Shown here piece after piece: positions 52,459 through 61,028 of a DNA stretch of 64,000 bases (position 1 is the first letter of the stretch; each line of letters starts with the position of its first letter). A program made the translations under genes and the position numbers. The notes beneath the pieces are model-generated. The model was not told where the DNA came from, did not search any database, and saw nothing but the letters and a program-made list of their open reading frames with translations. Source of the stretch: Comamonas sp. lk. Its GTDB lineage: Bacteria > Pseudomonadota > Gammaproteobacteria > Burkholderiales > Burkholderiaceae_C. The DNA is taken from positions 1-64,000 of the forward strand of contig CAMAQV010000010.1 of the NCBI GenBank assembly GCA_945860595.1, given 5' to 3'.

Positions 52459-53756
52459 GGCTTTTGCGGCAGCCGCGTCGCCAGCACCTTGTCGATGCGC
52501 CGCCCGTCGAGATCGACGACTTCAAAGCACCACTCCTGGCAATCGATGCGCTCCCCCTCAGCGGGCAAGCGCCCGCTCACCGACATCAGCAACCCGGCCA
52601 AGGTGTTGTAACGGCCCCGGTCTTCTTCGGGCAAAGTATCGAGGTCCAGCCGTGACTTGAGTTCGGCCAGGGGCATCACGCCATCGAGCAGCCAGGACCC
52701 ATCGGCGCGCTCGGTAGCCCAAGCGTCGACGCTGTTGCCATCGTTGTGCAGCTCACCAGTAATCGCCTCCAGCAGGTCGCGCGGCGTGAGCAGCCCTTGA
52801 ACCACGCCGTATTCATCGACCACAAACACCAGCCGGCTGGCCTGCTTACGAAATTGCTCCAGCAGCTCCATGCCGCTGAGCGTCTCGGGCACAAACACCG
52901 CCGGACTGATATGGGGTGACATGGCCGTCTGCGGCTGGTCACGCATATCCAGCAGCCGCGCCACGCTGATCACGCCCATGACATCGTCCAATGAACCCCG
53001 GCATACCGGGTACCAGGAATGGCCGCCGTTCTCGCCCTGGGCACTGGCCTGGGCCAGGCTCTCGCCCACGCTGCAATCTGCGTCCAACCACGCCACGTCG
53101 GTGCGCGGCGTCATCAGCGAGGTCAGGGGCCGCTCATCAAGCCGAAACACGTTTTGCACCATCTGGTGCTCGTGCTCCTCAATCACGCCGGCGTCTACGC
53201 CTTCTTCCAGGCTGGCGCTGATTTCCTCTTCCGTGACGGGCCGGGTCGCGTTGACATCGATGCGCAAAACCCGCAGGGTATAGGCCGTGGTGCCCGAGAG
53301 CAGCTTGACAAACGGCTTGGCCGCCATGGCCAACCACAGCATGGGCCGCGCCACCCAGCGCGCCACCGCTTCCGGGTGCAACTGCCCGATGCGCTTGGGC
53401 ACCAGCTCGCCAAAGATGATGGTGGTGAAGGTAATGGTGGTGACCACGATGGCCGTTGCCGAGATCGCTGCGGCGCTGGCGTGCACCCCCCAGGTTTGCA
53501 GCCACAGGGCCAGGCCGTCGCTGAACGCAGCCTCGCCGACGATACCGTTGAGCACCCCGATGGAGGTAATGCCCACCTGCACGGTGCTCAGAAACTGGTT
53601 GGGCTGGCCCAGCAGCACCAAGGCCGCCTGTGCCCCTTTATCGCCCGCCTCGGCCATGGCTGCCAGACGCGCCTTGCGGCTTGCGGCCAAGGCCAACTCC
53701 GACATCGCAAAGACGCCGTTGAGCACAGTCAGAAAAACAATCAGCAAAAATTCCAT
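52455..53756 (-). CDS. CNNM/CBS-pair hemolysin-like transporter (CorC/HlyC family)
   Basis: Start MEFLLIVFLTVLNGVFAMSELALAASRKARL at 53756; CNNM domain, CBS pair, CorC_HlyC C-terminus. Confidence 0.93.
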   Translation of the reverse strand: MEFLLIVFLTVLNGVFAMSELALAASRKARLAAMAEAGDKGAQAALVLLGQPNQFLSTVQVGITSIGVLNGIVGEAAFSDGLALWLQTWGVHASAAAISATAIVVTTITFTTIIFGELVPKRIGQLHPEAVARWVARPMLWLAMAAKPFVKLLSGTTAYTLRVLRIDVNATRPVTEEEISASLEEGVDAGVIEEHEHQMVQNVFRLDERPLTSLMTPRTDVAWLDADCSVGESLAQASAQGENGGHSWYPVCRGSLDDVMGVISVARLLDMRDQPQTAMSPHISPAVFVPETLSGMELLEQFRKQASRLVFVVDEYGVVQGLLTPRDLLEAITGELHNDGNSVDAWATERADGSWLLDGVMPLAELKSRLDLDTLPEEDRGRYNTLAGLLMSVSGRLPAEGERIDCQEWCFEVVDLDGRRIDKVLATRLPQKP

Positions 53757-53779
53757 CGCGGGCCACGACAATAAACACC

Positions 53780-54619
53780 ATGGCACTTTACTTGATTGGC
53801 GATATTCAGGGCTGCAACGCAGCACTCGGGCGTTTGCTGCAACGCATCGATTTCTCGCCCTCGCGCGACACGGCCTGTTTCGTCGGTGATCTGGTTAACC
53901 GCGGACCGGATTCGCTGGGCGTTTTGTACCGGCTGATGGCATTGGGGGATTCCGCCCGCTGCATCCTGGGCAACCACGACCTGCATCTGCTGGCCGTGGC
54001 CCACGGTATCCGGGAGCCGCACAGCGGCGACACACTCGAACCCATTTTGAACAGCCCGCAGCGCGAACGCCTGCTGAACTGGTTACGCCAGCAACCGCTG
54101 GCACGACTGGAATCGCCCTTTGGCAAAGACCTGCTGCTGGTGCACGCCGGCGTGCTACCGGCCTGGACCGCAGAAAAAACCCTGGCGCTGGCCGGTGAAG
54201 TGCATAGCGTGTTGCGCAGCGACGCAGTCCAGCCCTACCTGCACACCATGTACGGCAATACGCCTGCCCGTTGGTCCGACAACTTGCAGGGCGCGGACCG
54301 CTTACGGGTGGTGGTGAACGCGCTCACCCGGCTGCGCTACTGCAGTAGCGACGGCACCATGGAGTTTGCCAGCAAGGAGACACAGGCCCCGCCCGGTTAC
54401 CTTCCCTGGTTCGAGGTACCGGAACGCGCCAGCGCAGGAACGTCAATTGCCTTCGGCCATTGGGCCGCGCTCGGCTGGACCGCACGCAGTAACGTCTGGT
54501 GTCTGGATTCGGGATGTGTCTGGGGTCGAAGCTTGAGCGCGCTGCGCATCGACGGGCTGGACGCCCGCGGTGATTTCAACACCAGCCGCTTCGACGTGGA
54601 TTGCAGCTCCGGCTGCTAA
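53780..54619 (+). CDS. apaH: Symmetrical bis(5'-nucleosyl)-tetraphosphatase
   Basis: MALYLIGDIQGCNAALGRLLQRIDFSP, FVGDLVNRGPDSLGVL, LGNHDLHLLA. Confidence 0.97.
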   Translation: MALYLIGDIQGCNAALGRLLQRIDFSPSRDTACFVGDLVNRGPDSLGVLYRLMALGDSARCILGNHDLHLLAVAHGIREPHSGDTLEPILNSPQRERLLNWLRQQPLARLESPFGKDLLLVHAGVLPAWTAEKTLALAGEVHSVLRSDAVQPYLHTMYGNTPARWSDNLQGADRLRVVVNALTRLRYCSSDGTMEFASKETQAPPGYLPWFEVPERASAGTSIAFGHWAALGWTARSNVWCLDSGCVWGRSLSALRIDGLDARGDFNTSRFDVDCSSGC

Positions 54620-54661
54620 GGCACCTGCACGTTGCCGCACCACGCGGGCGAGGCGGAGCGC

Positions 54662-56188
54662 TCAGGTGGATTTGAACAAGGCGGCGACGACCCGCTTGGG
54701 TTTGATATTGGCTGAAATGCTGCGTCCGCTGCTCACCGGTTTGGCGGACTCCCAGCTTGGCGCATCGGGGGCGGCAGTGTGCTCGTAGGGCTTATCGAAA
54801 AAAGGATCGTGCGGGGCCGCTGAACGGGTGCTTTCTCGCCGGGGAGCACGCTCAGTGTGTTCACGCCGCTCGGCCCGGTCGCTGCGCTCCAGGCGCTCGC
54901 CACGGTCGCGCTCCACACTGTCACGCCGGGGTGGGCGCTCGGCCCCACCCATCTCCATGGGCTCGATCTCGCATTTTTTCTTGATCAGCTTTTCGATGTC
55001 GGCCAGCAGGCGGGCGTCGTTGCCACCACCGACAAAGCTGACAGCCAGACCCGAAGCCCCGGCCCTACCGGTTCGGCCGATGCGGTGCACATAGTCTTCG
55101 GCGTTGAAAGGGAGATCGAAATTGAATACCGCGGGCACATATTTGATGTCCAGGCCGCGCGCGGCCACGTCGGTACATACCAGCAGATCCACTTCGCCTT
55201 TTTTGAACGCGTCCAGCGCCTTGAGCCGCTCGTCCTGGCTTTTGTCGCCATGCAGCGCGGTGGTGTTCAGACCTTCGCGTTCGAGCGAGCGTGCCAAGCG
55301 GGCACAACCCAATTTGCTATTCACAAACACAAACGCTTGCTTCATGCCGCGGGTGCGCAAAACCTGGTGCAGGGCGGCGCGCTTGTCGTCGTCGCTGACG
55401 CTGTAAAAACGCTGTTCAACATTGGGCGCCGTAGCGTTGGAGCGTGCGACTTCGATCGTCACCGGGTTTTGCAGGTAGCTACCGGCCAGGCGTTTGATCT
55501 CGGGCGAGAAGGTGGCGGAAAACAGCAGCGTGGTGCGCTGCTTGGGCAGGTAGCTCAGGATGCGCTGTAAGTCGGGCAAAAAGCCGATATCGAGCATGCG
55601 GTCGGCTTCGTCGAGCACCACGTATTCGACCTGGTTGAGCACCGCGCTCTTGGCCTCGATGTGGTCCAGCAAACGGCCAGGGGTTGCCACCAGCACTTCC
55701 ACGCCTTTTTTCAGTTCGGCGGTCTGCGGCTTCATATCGATACCGCCAAAGACCACCGCGCAACGCAGGTCGGTGTACTTGGCATAGAGCTTGACCTGCT
55801 GCGCAACCTGGTCGGCCAGCTCACGGGTAGGCAATAAAACCAATGCGCGCACGGGGTGGCGCGCGGGCGAGGTCGAGGCGTTTTCATGCTTGAGCATGCG
55901 CTGCAGCAGAGGCAGTGTGAACGCAGCGGTTTTGCCCGTGCCAGTCTGGGCTGCGCCCATCACGTCCTGCCCGGTCAGCACGACCGGAATGGCCTGCGCC
56001 TGGATCGGCGTCATGCGCTCGTAGCCCATTTCGGCCACTGCACGGGCCAGTTTGTCGGCAAGTTGGAGTTGGGCAAAAGCCATGGCTGGAGTGTCTTCGA
56101 CCGCTTGGGGAGCGGGGGCGGCAGCAGCGTCCGCCGGGGTGTCAGAGTGGGAAAATTCGTTGGAATTCAAGTGCGTCAAATCGGTCAT
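54662..56188 (-). CDS. DEAD-box RNA helicase (RhlE-like)
   Basis: MTPIQAQAIPVVLTGQDVMGAAQTGTGKTAAFTLPLLQ, DEAD, SAT, HRIGRTGRAG; basic Arg-rich C-terminus. Confidence 0.95.
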   Translation of the reverse strand: MTDLTHLNSNEFSHSDTPADAAAAPAPQAVEDTPAMAFAQLQLADKLARAVAEMGYERMTPIQAQAIPVVLTGQDVMGAAQTGTGKTAAFTLPLLQRMLKHENASTSPARHPVRALVLLPTRELADQVAQQVKLYAKYTDLRCAVVFGGIDMKPQTAELKKGVEVLVATPGRLLDHIEAKSAVLNQVEYVVLDEADRMLDIGFLPDLQRILSYLPKQRTTLLFSATFSPEIKRLAGSYLQNPVTIEVARSNATAPNVEQRFYSVSDDDKRAALHQVLRTRGMKQAFVFVNSKLGCARLARSLEREGLNTTALHGDKSQDERLKALDAFKKGEVDLLVCTDVAARGLDIKYVPAVFNFDLPFNAEDYVHRIGRTGRAGASGLAVSFVGGGNDARLLADIEKLIKKKCEIEPMEMGGAERPPRRDSVERDRGERLERSDRAERREHTERAPRRESTRSAAPHDPFFDKPYEHTAAPDAPSWESAKPVSSGRSISANIKPKRVVAALFKST

Positions 56189-56328
56189 GCATAGCAGAGA
56201 AAGTTGCTATCCGGCCGATAGCAGGGGGGTGCCGAGAAGCGGCACCATGGCGGATTATCCCCGATGCGCCGATTTCACCACTGGGCGCGCACCGGGGCCA
56301 CCCGAATGCGCCGCCGCAGTCCGGACGC

Positions 56329-56895
56329 TCAGGCCTTGGGCAGGGTCACGCCGACCTGCCCCTGGTACTTGCCGCCCCGGTCTTTGTAGCTGGTTTCACA
56401 GACCTCATCGCTCTCAAAAAACAGCACCTGCGCGCAGCCCTCACCCGCGTAAATCTTGGCCGGCAGCGGCGTGGTGTTGGAGAACTCCAGGGTCACATAG
56501 CCTTCCCACTCGGGCTCAAAGGGCGTGACATTGACGATGATGCCGCAGCGCGCATAGGTGCTTTTGCCCACGCAAATGGTCAGCACATTGCGCGGAATCC
56601 GGAAAAACTCCACGGTGCGGGCCAGCGCAAAGCTGTTGGGCGGGATGATGCAGACATCGTCGTGGAAATCGACAAAGCTTTTTTCGTCGAAATTTTTCGG
56701 GTCCACCACCGTGCTGTGGATGTTGGTGAACACCTTGAACTCGGGGGCGCAGCGGATGTCGTAGCCGTAGCTGCTGGTGCCGTAGGAGATGATTTTTTTG
56801 CCATCGACCTGGCGTATCTGCCCGGGCTCAAAGGGTTCAATCATGCCGGTGGTCTCGGCCATGCGGCGGATCCAGGAATCACTTTTGATGCTCAT
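56329..56895 (-). CDS. dcd: dCTP deaminase
   Basis: [88 protein letters not shown]. Confidence 0.97.
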   Translation of the reverse strand: MSIKSDSWIRRMAETTGMIEPFEPGQIRQVDGKKIISYGTSSYGYDIRCAPEFKVFTNIHSTVVDPKNFDEKSFVDFHDDVCIIPPNSFALARTVEFFRIPRNVLTICVGKSTYARCGIIVNVTPFEPEWEGYVTLEFSNTTPLPAKIYAGEGCAQVLFFESDEVCETSYKDRGGKYQGQVGVTLPKA

Positions 56896-56918
56896 GCGCG
56901 CTTTCTCAGAGTACGGGT

Positions 56919-58022
56919 TTACGGCGCGATTTTGCCCTGCACGCCTTCGACCAAAAAATCCATGGCCAGAATCTGCGGGTCGCTCAAGGTCTGCCCAGCA
57001 GCGATCACCACGCGACCGGTGTTGTCGCGCACCGCGGCAGCGCCGGCCTGGAAAGCATGCAAGCGCCCGGCGGCGATGTCGCGCTGGCGGGCCAGCACCT
57101 CGTCCTGCACGCTCTTGGGTACCTTGCCACCAAAGCTGCCGACCTGCACCATGCCCTCTTTCACGCCGCCCCAGATAGTGCCGCTCTTCCAGCTACCGTC
57201 GAGCACTGCGCGGGCGCGGGATGTGTAATACGTGCCCCACTCGTGGGTGACCGCCAGGATTTGCGCATCGGGCGCGATGTGGCGCATATCCGAGTGGTAA
57301 GCGACGGCCCATTTGCCGCGCTCCTGCGCTGCGGCCATCACAGCGGTAGACGCGGTGTGAAACGCTAAAACGTCCGCGCCCTGGTTAAACAGCGTCATCG
57401 CAGCGTCGCGCTCGCGCGCCGGGTCAAACCAGGTGTTAAGCCAGATCAGCTTGACCGTGGCCTGCGGGTCAACCGCGCGCATGCCCAGCGTGAAGGCGTT
57501 AATGCCCTGCACCACCTCGGGAATCGGGAAGCCCGCCACATAGCCCGCCACATGCGTTTTGCTCATGCGCGCAGCGGCAATGCCCGCCAGATAACGCCCC
57601 TCGTAATAGCGGGCATTGGCGGCCGACACATTGGCTGCGGTCTTATAGCCGGTGATCGACTCGAAGCGCACACTGGGAAAATCCCGCGCCACTGCCAACG
57701 TAGGCTCCATATAGCCAAAGCTGGGCGTGAAGATCAGCGTGTTGCCCTGGCGCGCCAGGTCGCGGATCACGCGCTCGGCATCAGGGCCTTCGGCCACCGC
57801 TTCGACAAAACTGGTCTGCACCTTGTCGCCCAGCGCTTTTTGCACTGCCAAGCGGCCCAGCTCATGCTGGTGGACCCAGCCTGCGTCGGTTACCGGGGTG
57901 ACGTACACAAAAGCCGCTTTGAGTGGCGCGGTGGCGTCGGCGGTGGATCGGGCGCTGGCACAGCCCGCAAAAAAAGCCAGCAAACAAGCCGCCACGCGTG
58001 TGGCTGCGAGGTTTTTGTACAT
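56919..58022 (-). CDS. BMP-family ABC transporter substrate-binding (lipo)protein
   Basis: Lipobox-like [63 protein letters not shown] (Bmp/PnrA family). Confidence 0.92.
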   Translation of the reverse strand: MYKNLAATRVAACLLAFFAGCASARSTADATAPLKAAFVYVTPVTDAGWVHQHELGRLAVQKALGDKVQTSFVEAVAEGPDAERVIRDLARQGNTLIFTPSFGYMEPTLAVARDFPSVRFESITGYKTAANVSAANARYYEGRYLAGIAAARMSKTHVAGYVAGFPIPEVVQGINAFTLGMRAVDPQATVKLIWLNTWFDPARERDAAMTLFNQGADVLAFHTASTAVMAAAQERGKWAVAYHSDMRHIAPDAQILAVTHEWGTYYTSRARAVLDGSWKSGTIWGGVKEGMVQVGSFGGKVPKSVQDEVLARQRDIAAGRLHAFQAGAAAVRDNTGRVVIAAGQTLSDPQILAMDFLVEGVQGKIAP

Positions 58023-58053
58023 GGTAGTCCTCTACATGGCCCCGGAACACACA

Positions 58054-58081
58054 AAGAAAAAGCCCGCCGGGGCGCGGGCTT
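58054..58081 (-). terminator. Intrinsic terminator in the 5' leader of the BMP-family gene
   Basis: Minus strand AAGCCCGC GCCCCG GCGGGCTT TTTTCTTTG: 8-bp perfect stem plus U-tract; lies ~30 nt upstream of the BMP start codon on the same strand. Confidence 0.75.
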
Positions 58082-58082
58082 G

Positions 58083-58150
58083 ATGGATGCGATTTTAGTT
58101 GCCCGATAGAACGCGCTGCGGTGCTAGCATCCCGCCGCTCACGCGTTCGT
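58083..58150 (-). ncRNA. Candidate structured leader (possible riboswitch/attenuator aptamer)
   Basis: Hairpin arms 58109-58115/58142-58148 (GAACGCG/CGCGTTC) and 58118-58121/58135-58138 (GCGG/CCGC); hairpin-loop bases 58127-58132 complementary to 58085-58090 (potential 6-bp pseudoknot); followed by the terminator. Confidence 0.4.
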
Positions 58151-58181
58151 GGCATCCTCTTGTGAACCCTGACTTGTACCC

Positions 58182-59120
58182 ATGCTCCGCGAAACCGCCA
58201 CCGCTGTTACCAGCAAGCCCCCACCCGAGTGGCCAACCTGGGCCCTGATCGTGGGCATTTACGGCCTGTGGCTGGCCGCTCTGGCGTGGTACGCGGCGGA
58301 TGCTGGCTTGGCTCCACTGCTTCTTTTGACCGTGGTCTGTGCCTGGTACATGAGCCTGCAGCACGAACTGGTCCACGGCCACCCGACGCGCTTTGCGCGC
58401 CTGAACCGCTGGTTGGGCCTATTGCCCATGGCGGTCTGGTATCCCTTTGACATCTACCGCGACAGCCACCTGGCGCACCACCGCGATGAGCTGCTGACCT
58501 TTCCAGACGCCGACCCGGAAAGCAATTACACCGACCCGGTGGACTTTGACCGCGCCAGCGCGCCGCTGCGCGCGCTGCTGGTTGCGCAGCGCACGGCGCT
58601 GGGGCGTTTTTGCATCACCCCGGGCTTTACCATATTCAATCTGGTGCGGCCCATGCTGAGCGCTGCCTACTGGCGCAGCGGGGAGGGCATCTGGACCTGG
58701 GCCCAGCATCTGGGTCTGCTGGCGGCGTTACTGTGGGCGGTCGAGACAGCCACTGCCATGCCCGTCTGGCAGTATCTGCTCACCGGATACTGCGCCCTGG
58801 GTCTGGCGTGCATGCGCTCGCTCTACGAGCACCGCCCGGCCGAACGCCCTGCGCACCGCATTGTGGTCAATGAAGCCGGTTGGTTCTGGCGCCTGCTGTA
58901 CCTGAACAACAACTACCACGCGGTACACCACGCCCGCCCGGGCCTGGCCTGGTACGCCATTCCCGCCGCCTACGAGGCGGAGCGGGAGCGCTTCATCAAC
59001 GGAACCGGTGGCTTTTTGATACCCGGCTACAACCGCTTTTTCCTGCGCCACCTGCTCAAGCCGGTGGACGTGCCCGGCCAGGCCACACGCCATCTGCTGC
59101 CGTCGGACCGCAGCACATGA
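58182..59120 (+). CDS. Fatty acid desaturase family protein
   Basis: Histidine motifs HELVH, HLAHH, NYHAVHH with TM segments. Confidence 0.88.
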   Translation: MLRETATAVTSKPPPEWPTWALIVGIYGLWLAALAWYAADAGLAPLLLLTVVCAWYMSLQHELVHGHPTRFARLNRWLGLLPMAVWYPFDIYRDSHLAHHRDELLTFPDADPESNYTDPVDFDRASAPLRALLVAQRTALGRFCITPGFTIFNLVRPMLSAAYWRSGEGIWTWAQHLGLLAALLWAVETATAMPVWQYLLTGYCALGLACMRSLYEHRPAERPAHRIVVNEAGWFWRLLYLNNNYHAVHHARPGLAWYAIPAAYEAERERFINGTGGFLIPGYNRFFLRHLLKPVDVPGQATRHLLPSDRST

Positions 59121-59926
59121 GTGCGCCGCGCAGCGTGGCGCTGCCGATGTACCTCAGCAACCGGCAGGCCCTGCAATCGGTGTGGGCGCTGCTGGCGCGC
59201 CGACTGGAGCACGCCGGTGTCCGCAGCCTTCCCAATGCGCTGGACTGGCCGCAGGATTACCTTGCCCACTGGCGCAACCCGCGACTGTTGTTGAGCCAAA
59301 CCTGTGGCTACCCGCTTACCCACGCGCTGGCTGGGGCGGTGCAGCTCATCGGGCTGTTCACCTACACGGTACCAGGTAGCGAAGGCATTTTTTGCCGCAG
59401 CCAGCTGGTGGCGCGCCAGGAACATGCGGGGCGTGCGCTGGCGGACTTTCGCGGCCTGCGCGCAGCCTTCAATTCGGAGGATTCGCAGTCCGGCTACAAC
59501 GCCTTGCGCGCTGCCTTTGCGCCGCTGGCCCTGAAAGGCCGCTTTTTTGCTGAAGTGGTGGAAACCGGCAGCCACGCGGCGTCGCTGGCTGCGGTGCAGC
59601 ACGACCGCGCTGATCTGGCTGCGATTGACTGCGTGACCTATGCCGGGCTGGAGCGCGACACCCCGCAAGCCCTGGCAGATGTGTGCATCATCGGCCAGAC
59701 GCAGCCCTACCCCGGTTTGCCACTGGTGACGGGACGGGACACCAGCGCAAGCGAGCTGCTTGCTGTGCAAGCCGCGCTGGCCGCATTGGTGCGCGATGCT
59801 GCGGCGGCCCCGGCTCTCCATGCTTTGGGTATCAAAGGCTTCGAAACCCTGACCCTCGCACGCTACCAGGTCTGCGTGGATATGCGCCTGCAGGCTGCGG
59901 CTTTGGGCTACCCCGAATTGGCCTGA
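59117..59926 (+). CDS. PhnD/periplasmic-binding-like protein without obvious signal peptide
   Basis: LSQTCGYPLTHALAG, GLRAAFNSEDSQSGYNALRAAFAPL, AAIDCVTYAGLERD resemble PhnD-type binding proteins; ATGA overlap with desaturase. Confidence 0.72.
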   Translation: MSAPRSVALPMYLSNRQALQSVWALLARRLEHAGVRSLPNALDWPQDYLAHWRNPRLLLSQTCGYPLTHALAGAVQLIGLFTYTVPGSEGIFCRSQLVARQEHAGRALADFRGLRAAFNSEDSQSGYNALRAAFAPLALKGRFFAEVVETGSHAASLAAVQHDRADLAAIDCVTYAGLERDTPQALADVCIIGQTQPYPGLPLVTGRDTSASELLAVQAALAALVRDAAAAPALHALGIKGFETLTLARYQVCVDMRLQAAALGYPELA

Positions 59927-59948
59927 GCAATCGGCTGATAACGCTGCG

Positions 59949-60986
59949 CTAGCAGGTGCCAAAGCCGATATCAGCGCGCTTCAAAAACCGCCGGTAAGCC
60001 GCCGAGGCCTTGTCGGCTGCGGTGTGCAGCTCCGCGCGCGGATCAAGCGGCAGGCAGCGCGGGGTTTGCGACTCCAGTACCGGTTGGTCTTGCACGAAGA
60101 TGGTGTTCTGAAACGCCTGCAACACCGCATCAGGCGAATCAAAGTCAGCCACGGCCAGACGGAACCAGACCCGGCTGCTCTGCGCCGTCACCGGACAAAT
60201 CATGAGCGCAATCGACTCACGCCATGCCGCCAGCGCCGTGGTCCCCGGCGGGGGCACCTTGGTCAGCACGGCGGCAAAAGGCGCTGTGACCTCGTAGCGG
60301 TACTCCACCATCGCGCCCTGTGTGGAATGCAGATTGGACTGCGGTTGCCAGGCCCGGCAGTTGGTGGCGACCAGGCCGGTGGCGGTCTGCTGGACGTCGT
60401 AGTTGTCCACCGCGCTGCGACCGCGTTCGCCCAGCCAGCCTTCGTGCACAAAGCTGAAGTGCGCCATATCCAAGAAGTTTTCGACGATGCGCGGTGCGCT
60501 GGTCGCCACGTCATAGGGCCCACAGTTGACGGTGCGTAAACCCACATCGCTTTCAGCAGCGAACAGCGGCAGACTGTGCGGCCCTTCAAGTAGACGGACC
60601 CAGATCAGGCCATAGGCCTCCTGCACGGCAAAAACCTGTGCGCTGTGGCCCGCCGGTGGCACAAAGTCTGGCAGTGCCGGTACCTGCACACAGCGCCCCG
60701 TATCCGCAAAACGCCAGCCGTGGTAGGGGCACTCCAGCTGCCCTGCGCAGACCCGGCCCAAGGAGAGGCGCGCCCCCCGATGCGGGCAGCGATCGGCCCA
60801 AGCATGGGGCAGGCCATGCGCGTCACGCCACAACACCAGCGCCTGATCAAGCACCTGCACCGCGTAGGGCGCATCGCGCAGCGCCGCACTGTCCAGTACC
60901 GGATGCCAGTACGACGCCGTGGCATCCGCAGGCCGCGGTTCAGCGCCAGCCTGGGGCGGAGTCTGGATTTTTGATGGGTCAGCCAT
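59949..60986 (-). CDS. Rieske non-heme iron oxygenase, alpha subunit-like
   Basis: Start MADPSKIQTPPQAGAEPR at 60986; Rieske CPHRGARLSLGRVCAGQLECPYHGWRF; ENFLDMAHFSFVHEG iron-site region. Confidence 0.93.
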   Translation of the reverse strand: MADPSKIQTPPQAGAEPRPADATASYWHPVLDSAALRDAPYAVQVLDQALVLWRDAHGLPHAWADRCPHRGARLSLGRVCAGQLECPYHGWRFADTGRCVQVPALPDFVPPAGHSAQVFAVQEAYGLIWVRLLEGPHSLPLFAAESDVGLRTVNCGPYDVATSAPRIVENFLDMAHFSFVHEGWLGERGRSAVDNYDVQQTATGLVATNCRAWQPQSNLHSTQGAMVEYRYEVTAPFAAVLTKVPPPGTTALAAWRESIALMICPVTAQSSRVWFRLAVADFDSPDAVLQAFQNTIFVQDQPVLESQTPRCLPLDPRAELHTAADKASAAYRRFLKRADIGFGTC

Positions 60987-61028
60987 TGCGATACGGATGT
61001 GACAGCCCCGCTTATACAAAACCGCGCA

